Below, one piece after another: positions 57,936 to 64,000 of a stretch of 64,000 nucleotides of DNA. A model generated the notes under the pieces. It did not search any database and was not told where the DNA came from. It saw only the letters and a list, made by a program, of their open reading frames with translations. Position 1 is the first letter of the stretch. Each line of letters begins with the position of its first letter. Source of the DNA: Streptomyces sp. NBC_01463 (GTDB taxonomy: Bacteria; Actinomycetota; Actinomycetes; Streptomycetales; Streptomycetaceae); the NCBI GenBank assembly GCA_036227345.1, contig CP109469.1, positions 1-64,000 on the forward strand, written 5' to 3'. A program made the position numbers and the translations under genes.

Positions 57936-60695
57936 TCAGTCGGGTTCCGAAGACGGCTGCTCCTCGGTTCCCAGACACCCGCCCGCGGGCAGGTGCTCCG
58001 CCATGGCTCTCGCGTTGCCTGCGTGGGCGCGTGAAGCAACGGCTTCCTCATCAGCTCCAGCCCGGCTGTACGCGGTGGCAGACTCAACCCACGCTTCGCG
58101 TACTCGGTCCGTGTCGGCGCCAGCGGTGGCCAAGGTCGTGGCCAGCTCGCCCCAGGCCTCACCCGTACGGAACCAGTCCCGCGCCTCAGCCAGCATGGCC
58201 ACAGCCTGCTGACCAGCAGCAAGGGCCTCTTCGAAGCGGCCTAGGCCCCGGAATACCGTGCCGAGGTTGTTCCAGGCGGTGGCTTCGCTGTGGGTGTCTT
58301 CGGTCTGTTGGTGGAGGGTGCGGGCGGTTTCGTGGGCGTCGAGTGCGTCGTCGAAGCGGCGCAGTTCCCGGAGCGTGGTGCCGAGGTTGTTCCAGGCGGT
58401 GGCTTCCCCGTTGGTGTTACCGGTCTGTTGGTAGAGGGTGCGGGCGGTTTCGTGGGCGTCGAGTGCGTCGTCGAAGCGGCGCAGTTCCCGGAGCGTGGTG
58501 CCGAGGTTGTTCCAGCTGATGGCTTTGCTGTTGGTGTCTCCGGTCTGTTGGTAGAGGGTGCGGGCGGTTTCGTGGGCGTGGAGTGCGTCGTCGAAGCGGC
58601 GGAGCTCTTGAAGTACGAGGCCGAGGTTGTTCCAGGCGTCGGCTTCGCCGTAGGTGTCTCCGGTCTGTTGGTAGAGGGTGCGGGCGGTTTCGTGGGCGTG
58701 GAGTGCGTCGTCGAAGCGCCGGAGTCCTTGCAGTGTGGTGCCGAGGTTGTTCCAGGCGATGGCTTCGTTGTGGGCGTCGCCTGTCCGTCGGCAATGGTCG
58801 AGGTCTGCTTGGTGGGCGTGGAGTGCGTCGTTGTAACGGCGCAGTTTTTGGAGCGTGAGGCCATGGTTGTTCCAGGCGGTGGCTTCGCCGTGGGTGTTAC
58901 CGGTCTGTTGGTAGAGGGTGCGGGCGGTTTCGTGGGCGTGGAGTGCGTCGTCGAAGCGCCGGAGTTCCTGGAGCGCGCCACCGAGGTTGTTCCAGGCGCC
59001 GGCTTCGCCGAGGGGGTTGCGGGTCTGTTGGTAGAGGGTGCGGGCGGTTTCGTGGGCGTGGAGTGCGTCGTCGAAGCGCCGGAGTTCCTGGAGCGCGCCA
59101 CCGAGGTTGTTCCAGGCGCCGGGTTCATTGGAGGTGTCATTGAGGATGATGCAGGCGTCGAGTGCGAGGGCACGGACCACTACGTGGTCTTGGAGATGTC
59201 GTCGCCATTCCAAATAGCGGCCGAGCGCGAAGCCGAGGGCGCGGCCGGCATGCGGGGTGGTGTGGGCGGTGGCGATGAGGTTTTCGCGTTCGGCGTCGAA
59301 CCAGGCCAGCGCCTGATCTCGGTCGGTGAACCGGGACGAGACTTGGCTGCTGGGAGGTGGGAGGTGAGTCTTGGCTGCTTCAGCGTGCTGAATGTAGTGG
59401 TCGATGAGCCGGGCCTGTGCCTGGTCGTAGCGGCGGCGTGGGACGCGACCGCGGCCCATGGCAGCTTCGGCTTGCTCGTGGGCGTAGGCGCGGAGCAGGT
59501 CATGCATCTGCCAGCGCCCGCGGACCCCCGGGGCGCGTTCGATGAGATGGCTGGCAGCCAGCCGCCCTAGAAGGCGTTCGGTTGCCGGCTGTGATTGGTT
59601 GGCCAGGACAGCAGCGGCGGCGCAGGAGATGTCGGGGCCCGGGTTGATGGACAGCAGGCGGAACAGTTCCTGTTCCTGAGGGGCAAGCCGGTCGAGGGAC
59701 TGGTCGAACATGGTCCGCAGGCTGCGTTCCCCGTCGTGCAGCCCGTCCAGGACGCTTTCCGCCTGGCCAAGCGCGTCGGCGCGCTCGGAAAGTGGCTGCG
59801 CAGGGTCCTGGGCCAGGAGCGCCGCGGTGATCTGCAGGGCCAACGGCAGATACCCGCACGCCAACGCCACCCGCTCGGCCGCACCTGGATTTTCCTCAAC
59901 CCGTGCGTCGTCGGCGTAGTTGCTCTTCAGCGCTGCTTTCAGCAGGGCGACGGCGTCTTCTGGCTGCAGACGGTTGACGGTCCGCATCCGGCCGACCCCG
60001 GGAAGACTGTGGCGCGAGGTAACAAGCATCCCGTGGTGCCCCGGCGGCAACAGCGGCTGGACCTGGGCGACGGCGGAGGCGTTGTCGGCGACCACCAGCA
60101 ACCGCTCTCCCGCCTCCTGCCGCGCATTGAGCTGCGACCGGTACAACGCCTCCCGTCCCGCACCGGGGGGCGGGAGATGCTCGGGCCGCACACCGAGCGA
60201 CCGCAGCAGTGCTTCCAGCGCCTCCTCGGCCTGTGCGGGATGAGAGTCGTAGCCGCGCAGGTCGACCAGCAGCGCCCCGGTGAACCAGCCCTGTTTCTGC
60301 GCGGCATGCCCGGCGGCGTAGGCGAGAGTGGTCTTGCCGACCCCGCCCCACCCCGACAACACAGCCACCGCAGGCCCACCATCAGGCCGATCGGGATCCA
60401 GCACACCCAGGATGTACGCGAGGTCTTCATCGCGGCCGGTGAAGCCCACCGGCGGCTGCGGCAGTGCGTCCAGCGCTGTGGGCACCGGCGCGTACTGCTG
60501 CACGTACGTCTTCACCGCCATGGTGCCCTGCCCCAGCACCTGACTACCTGCGAACCCGGCACCGCGGAAGTCGTTCCACGCCCCGGTGCCTTGCTCCCCT
60601 CCACCCTGCACCCGGTTCTGCTTCGGGACCGTGCCACCCTTGCGGCCCTTCGCGCCCTTCTTGGCCTTGCCCTTGGCGCCGCTCTTGCCCCCCAT
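57936..60695 (-). CDS. NB-ARC/TPR receptor (NLR-like) with N-terminal amyloid-type motif
   Basis: Encodes 919 residues. A Lys/Gly-rich start (1-37) precedes the motif NDFRGAGFAGSQVLGQGTMA (41-60). The STAND ATPase follows: VGFTGRDEDLAYI, Walker A GWGGVGKTT (115-123), LLVVADNASAVAQVQPLL (Walker B region), LVTSRHSLPGVG, and GYLPLALQITAALL for the GxP motif, with RWQMHDLLRAYA as winged-helix end. About nine TPR units (AWNNLGxxLxELRRFDDALH) follow. Such proteins sense triggers through repeats and assemble on ATP binding. The 10-base gap to the Bell-like gene, whose C-terminus holds the same motif, marks a receptor/effector pair. The trigger is unknown; phage sensing is inference. Confidence 0.88.
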   Translation of the reverse strand: MGGKSGAKGKAKKGAKGRKGGTVPKQNRVQGGGEQGTGAWNDFRGAGFAGSQVLGQGTMAVKTYVQQYAPVPTALDALPQPPVGFTGRDEDLAYILGVLDPDRPDGGPAVAVLSGWGGVGKTTLAYAAGHAAQKQGWFTGALLVDLRGYDSHPAQAEEALEALLRSLGVRPEHLPPPGAGREALYRSQLNARQEAGERLLVVADNASAVAQVQPLLPPGHHGMLVTSRHSLPGVGRMRTVNRLQPEDAVALLKAALKSNYADDARVEENPGAAERVALACGYLPLALQITAALLAQDPAQPLSERADALGQAESVLDGLHDGERSLRTMFDQSLDRLAPQEQELFRLLSINPGPDISCAAAAVLANQSQPATERLLGRLAASHLIERAPGVRGRWQMHDLLRAYAHEQAEAAMGRGRVPRRRYDQAQARLIDHYIQHAEAAKTHLPPPSSQVSSRFTDRDQALAWFDAERENLIATAHTTPHAGRALGFALGRYLEWRRHLQDHVVVRALALDACIILNDTSNEPGAWNNLGGALQELRRFDDALHAHETARTLYQQTRNPLGEAGAWNNLGGALQELRRFDDALHAHETARTLYQQTGNTHGEATAWNNHGLTLQKLRRYNDALHAHQADLDHCRRTGDAHNEAIAWNNLGTTLQGLRRFDDALHAHETARTLYQQTGDTYGEADAWNNLGLVLQELRRFDDALHAHETARTLYQQTGDTNSKAISWNNLGTTLRELRRFDDALDAHETARTLYQQTGNTNGEATAWNNLGTTLRELRRFDDALDAHETARTLHQQTEDTHSEATAWNNLGTVFRGLGRFEEALAAGQQAVAMLAEARDWFRTGEAWGELATTLATAGADTDRVREAWVESATAYSRAGADEEAVASRAHAGNARAMAEHLPAGGCLGTEEQPSSEPD
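58265..59120. repeat. near-identical 120-base TPR-coding repeats
   Basis: The TPR part of the receptor gene repeats with a 120-base period. Blocks such as GTAGAGGGTGCGGGCGGTTT and CCGAGGTTGTTCCAGGC recur unchanged in most units, including synonymous positions. Only one unit (about 58780-58860) is clearly divergent. This is more conservation than protein function requires and points to recent expansion or homogenisation. Confidence 0.85.
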
Positions 60696-60704
60696 GCCCC
60701 AGCC

Positions 60705-61148
60705 CTACTGCTTGTCGTAGTTGTTCGTGACCGTCATGGACCCGCTGCCCAGAACCTGACTGTTCGTGAACGTGGCCCGGCTGAAGTCGTTGTGCACAGT
60801 TCCCGCTGGCCCGGCGCCCTCGGTCTGCGCGACCAGAGCCTGCAACTCGGCCACCACCTGCTGCTGCTCGGCCTCCGGCAGCTCCTCCAGAAGCGTCTCC
60901 AGGCGGGTCTGCCACCGGGCAACCTGCGCGATCCGCACCCGCTGCGTCTCCTCACCCTCCTGGGCGGCTTCGAGCACCGCCCGGGTCTGGTCGAGCCGTT
61001 CCAGCTCCGCCTGCTCACGGCGGGCGTCACCGCGGCTGAAGAGCCGGGCAAAGCCGCCACGGATGCCGTTCCACGCGTCCGTTCCCGCGGCTTGCACCAC
61101 CGCACCGCCCCCGGCGCCCGCGACAGCGATGAGTCCTTCGACCAACAT
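60705..61148 (-). CDS. Bell-like effector with C-terminal amyloid-type motif
   Basis: The ATG follows TAGGGGGA and gives 147 residues. The N-terminus is a glycine/alanine-rich hydrophobic helix (LIAVAGAGGGAVVQAAGTDA), then WNGIRGGFARLFSRG. A long helical part follows (EQAELERLDQTRAVLEAAQE; VARWQTRLETLLEELPEAEQ). The C-terminal NDFSRATFTNSQVLGSGSMT (121-ish to 139) shares 13 of 21 positions with the receptor N-terminus. Bell domains of actinobacteria, analogues of fungal HeLo/HELL pore-forming domains, have this layout and lie next to NLR genes. Membrane permeabilisation after amyloid templating is known or proposed for the class. It remains inference here. Confidence 0.8.
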   Translation of the reverse strand: MLVEGLIAVAGAGGGAVVQAAGTDAWNGIRGGFARLFSRGDARREQAELERLDQTRAVLEAAQEGEETQRVRIAQVARWQTRLETLLEELPEAEQQQVVAELQALVAQTEGAGPAGTVHNDFSRATFTNSQVLGSGSMTVTNNYDKQ

Positions 61149-61236
61149 GACATCCCCCTACAGCCAGCAGATAAAGGACCATCAGCGTAGTTCGACCACA
61201 CCACCGCCCTCAGCCGGTTCTCAACACCGCTCCGCT

Positions 61237-63693
61237 CTACGTCGCCCACTCCAGCCCCAAGCTGGCGAGTTGGGTGAGTTGGTGGTTGGTGAGCCGGTCG
61301 CGTCTGCTTTTCTGGTTGCTGAGGAATACGCCGAGGCGGATAGATGTCCCGTCGGGTAGCTCTTCGATGTGCTGCCTTCCGACGGTGGTCTTCCCTTCCC
61401 GCGCGATGTACTGCCGCAGGGCTTCCACGCCCCGCTGGAAGGCTTCGGAGCTCTTCCCGGCCCCGTTCTTCGCCCCGGCCCGCGCTGCCGTCTCCTGGCC
61501 TCGCACAGCGGCTCGCGGTTGCACGCCCAGTTCCCTCAGCCGTTGCTGCTGTTCGGCGTTGAGCTGCGCCCAGTCACGCGCTTGCCGGGTGGTCCAGCGT
61601 CCGATGTCGTCGCCGCGGTATGTCACTCCTGGCTGAATGTCCTCCAGCACGTTTCCAGCCTCCAGGAGGGCAGCCAGGCCCACATAGTGCCGCTGCCAGT
61701 CCACGGTCCAGCCCAGCAGCCGGGGATTCCAGTCCGGGTCGACCGCGGCCAACTGCTCCGCGCGCCTTCGAGCCCGCTCGTCGTCCTTCCCGAGACCTCC
61801 GGGGCGGCGGAGGTTGGTCAGCCATTGGCCGACGGGCTTGTCCAGGGCGGTGGCGTGGCGTGGGGCGGCCAGGGTTCCGGCCGCCTTGTAGTAGGCGCGG
61901 GCGGCGGCGAGGTTCTCTTCGAAGCCGGCGTCGGCGGTGTCCCACACGATGCCGAGTTCCTCGAGTTCGGTGGCCCGGGTAGAGGGCATGGTCCCGGCCC
62001 GGTAGGCGCGCCTTTGATCGGACAGCCACCTGCCCAGCGGATACGCCCCTTCCACGTGTTCGTAGGGCACCTCTAGGGACCCGACGCGTTCGAAGTACCG
62101 CCTCGCGGCGTCGTAGCCGCGCTGCCAGTCCTGGCGCTCGGTGCTGATGACGTTGAACCGCACCCACTTCGCGATCATCACGGGGTCCCTCGGGGCGGCG
62201 AAGCGCAGCAGCAGCCGAGACTCCTCCTCGCCCTCCGCGGGTGCCGGTCCGATGTATGGCGACGGATCAACAACCGCTTTCTGGTCCTGTTGCGGAGTGG
62301 CGAGCATCTCGATGGCACGTTCATCGTGCGCCCGAAGTCCTTCCAGAACCTTCACCAAGGGGCGGTAGGAAGCCGACGTGAACATGTCCTCCGGCTTTTC
62401 ACCGGGCGCAAGAAAGACAGGAACAATCAACGTCGCCATCTTCCCCTGACCAGGTTTCTGACGCAAAGCACGCCCGATCGCCTGGACAATATCGACAGCC
62501 GACCCCTTCGGATCCAGCAGAGCAACAGAATCCACCGCCCGAATATCAACGCCCTCGCCGAGGACCCGGCAGTTCGAGAGCACGGCGCGCCCGGTCCGGC
62601 GGCCGAAGTCACCGAGGATCTGGCGGCGGTGGTCGGGCTCGTGCTCCCCGCACAGCCAGTCCGCCCACACCCGCTCCGGATACCGTCCTGGGTCGGCGGC
62701 GTGCAGCCGCTTCGCGACCCGCCCCAGCCCCTCCGCGAACGCGGAGGCCTCGACGGTGCGGTGGTGGAAGGTGATGGTGGTCTGCAGCTGGTGTTCGGCC
62801 ATGGTTTCCAGGAGTGCGGCCTGGAGGGCGCCCATGCGTTGCCCGCGGACGTCCTCGTCCCGTTTCTGCGGACCGGACAGCTTTGCCGGGGTGACGACGG
62901 GGTCGGTGAGTTCCACCACCACGATCTGATACCTGGCCAGAAGACCCCGGGACACCGCCGACGCCAGTGACAGCTCGTACACGACGGGCCCGAAGATTTC
63001 CGGGTCGTCCATGGAACAGGCCAGCTCCTGCGGCAACGGATCCCGCATGTTCTCGAAGCCGGCCTGCTGCTCTGTCCATGCGGGGCGGGGTGGGCGTTCC
63101 TTCCAGATGCGGGGGGTGGCGGTCATGTAGAGCCGGCGCATGGCGGGGATGACGTCCTGGTCGTGGATGGCAGCCCATGCCTTCCCCATCGACCCGCTGG
63201 TTCGGTGGGCTTCGTCGACGACCACCAGGTCGAAGACGTCCATGGGGAGCCCGTAGGTGCCTTCGTGGGCTTCTGCCAGGACGGGCAGTGAGGCGTAGGT
63301 GGCGTACACCGTCACCGGCCCCCGCCCGTGCCACAGCGCTAGCTGCGGAGGACTGGTCGTGGACCGGACCTTGAGGTCCCACAGGTGCGGGTCGTCTTGC
63401 AGCGAGCACACCGCGACCGCGGGCCCGTTGTGGCCGGCTGCCCGCCATTCCCGCACCGTCTGCGTCAGCAGATCCAGGGTGGGCAGCAAGACGAGTACCC
63501 GCCCGTGGCGGGCCAGTCGCAGCGCGGAATGCGCAGCGATAAGCGTCTTCCCCGTACCGCACGCTGCCACCACAGTGGCCCGCAGACCATCATCCGGAAC
63601 GCGGTTGCCCGGCGGGATATCAAGGCCACGCACGACAGCGTCAACCGCCTCAACCTGATGAGGTCGCAGCGCGAATTTCTCTGCACTCGGCAT
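61237..63693 (-). CDS. DEAD/DEAH helicase with helicase-associated repeats
   Basis: Encodes 818 residues. The helicase core has RPHQVEAV (Q-like), AACGTGKT (43-50), LVVVDEAHRTSG (DEAH, motif II), MTATPRIW (III), SNCRVLGEGVDIRAVDSVAL (V) and QAIGRALRQ (VI). The C-terminal 300 residues hold about four helicase-associated (HA) repeats: WQRGYDAARRYFERVGSLEV, FEENLAAARAYYKAAGTLAA, WQRHYVGLAALLEAGNVLED and FQRGVEALRQYIAREGKTTV. Related helicases are found near telomeres of Streptomyces linear replicons (TtrA type), which fits a location near a plasmid end. It is 88 bases upstream of the Bell-like gene and on the same strand, so it may be part of the same transcript. Confidence 0.85.
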   Translation of the reverse strand: MPSAEKFALRPHQVEAVDAVVRGLDIPPGNRVPDDGLRATVVAACGTGKTLIAAHSALRLARHGRVLVLLPTLDLLTQTVREWRAAGHNGPAVAVCSLQDDPHLWDLKVRSTTSPPQLALWHGRGPVTVYATYASLPVLAEAHEGTYGLPMDVFDLVVVDEAHRTSGSMGKAWAAIHDQDVIPAMRRLYMTATPRIWKERPPRPAWTEQQAGFENMRDPLPQELACSMDDPEIFGPVVYELSLASAVSRGLLARYQIVVVELTDPVVTPAKLSGPQKRDEDVRGQRMGALQAALLETMAEHQLQTTITFHHRTVEASAFAEGLGRVAKRLHAADPGRYPERVWADWLCGEHEPDHRRQILGDFGRRTGRAVLSNCRVLGEGVDIRAVDSVALLDPKGSAVDIVQAIGRALRQKPGQGKMATLIVPVFLAPGEKPEDMFTSASYRPLVKVLEGLRAHDERAIEMLATPQQDQKAVVDPSPYIGPAPAEGEEESRLLLRFAAPRDPVMIAKWVRFNVISTERQDWQRGYDAARRYFERVGSLEVPYEHVEGAYPLGRWLSDQRRAYRAGTMPSTRATELEELGIVWDTADAGFEENLAAARAYYKAAGTLAAPRHATALDKPVGQWLTNLRRPGGLGKDDERARRRAEQLAAVDPDWNPRLLGWTVDWQRHYVGLAALLEAGNVLEDIQPGVTYRGDDIGRWTTRQARDWAQLNAEQQQRLRELGVQPRAAVRGQETAARAGAKNGAGKSSEAFQRGVEALRQYIAREGKTTVGRQHIEELPDGTSIRLGVFLSNQKSRRDRLTNHQLTQLASLGLEWAT

Positions 63694-64000
63694 ATCTGAT
63701 CTCCGGAATCCGAGAAGAGACGAGCACCCCTCAGAGGGGGTAGTGATCGGTTCGGGATGCTACACAGCACATCAGTGATACATGATGCGGGTATCGGCAT
63801 CCGTTATATCTGGATACCACCCTAGCGCAACAGTGCCCGTAGGCGGCAGGCTTCAGGTAACTCATTCACGTAACTACGATCCAAGGCGTGCATGAAGGGG
63901 TGTCAGGCGCGGGTGGAGCGCAGCGGAATCCGCACTCATCGCCCGGGAGGCCGGCACCCTCCTGGGATGACGTGCTGTCACCATTCAGGGGTGGCTTTTT
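63694..64000. other. helicase promoter region and right edge
   Basis: 63700-63830 is AT-richer and contains inverted GGTATC (63790-63795) and GATACC (63813-63818), a possible operator of the helicase gene. From 64000 back to about 63868 a minus-strand frame stays open and ends in TGA (..GDECGFRCAPPAPDTP..). It could be the end of a gene that begins outside the window, but codon usage is not convincing. No telomere-type palindromes are seen. Confidence 0.35.

Noticed and set aside
58265..59120. Regular repeats that might suggest a CRISPR array
   Set aside because: The 120-base units are coding TPRs in frame with the receptor; there are no short repeats with unique spacers and no cas genes.
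58290..59570. 426-codon plus-strand frame with repeats
   Set aside because: It mirrors the TPR repeats of the NLR gene (LVEGAGGFVGVECVVEA repeated), and its regularity is inherited from the other strand.
63840..64000. Possible telomere of a linear plasmid at the right edge
   Set aside because: Streptomyces telomeres show clustered palindromes with GC-rich loops; none are visible here and the DNA simply continues.

Overview
The window is GC-rich actinobacterial DNA with frequent GTG/TTG starts, overlapping GTGA/ATGA gene junctions, a WhiB-like protein and many Streptomyces-type small proteins. It carries plasmid functions and no chromosomal housekeeping genes: a two-gene replicon (18.9-21.8 kb), a parAB partition locus (42.5-44.7 kb) and an FtsK/TraB-type conjugation cluster (22.5-38.6 kb). 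I read it as part of a large Streptomyces plasmid. A linear form is plausible, because the replicon has the pSLA2 layout and a helicase with helicase-associated repeats lies near the right edge. No telomere is visible, so linearity is inference.

Layout. 0-18.6 kb is an accessory region: several pairs of a cytoplasmic helix-turn-helix protein with a small membrane protein, a broken MobF-type relaxase, an AbiE-like toxin-antitoxin pair, a winged-helix protein, a candidate structured RNA, a secreted HNH nuclease, decayed duplicates and an inverted-repeat element. 18.9-21.8 kb is the replicon, a DnaB-like helicase translationally coupled to a Rep1-like protein whose gene contains an iteron array. 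22.5-24.4 kb holds a KorSA-like GntR regulator and a UTRA-only relative. 24.8-38.6 kb is the transfer cluster: WhiB-like and zinc-ribbon proteins, a DUF2637 membrane/coiled-coil protein, helical and low-complexity proteins, the FtsK-like ATPase, a DUF6197 protein and a GGDEF protein. 38.9-42.3 kb holds small genes, a ribbon-helix-helix protein and another protein/small-membrane-protein pair, followed by parB-parA.

44.9-48.5 kb encodes a large secreted toxin with two seven-unit propeller-like blocks and a C-terminal nuclease, coupled to a SUKH immunity protein. A membrane-anchored HTH sensor-like protein is divergent from it. 50.6-57.8 kb contains conserved Streptomyces hypotheticals, HTH and sigma-like regulators, a PD-(D/E)XK-like protein and a replication-relaxation family protein.

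57.9-63.7 kb is the most striking segment. Three same-strand genes encode a DEAD/DEAH helicase, a small Bell-like protein and an NB-ARC/TPR receptor. The end of the small protein and the start of the receptor carry the same short motif (NDF..A.F..SQVLG.G.M.V). This is the arrangement of bacterial amyloid-signalling (BASS) effector/NLR pairs, so the segment is a strong candidate for an immune or cell-suicide system, here with a helicase upstream.
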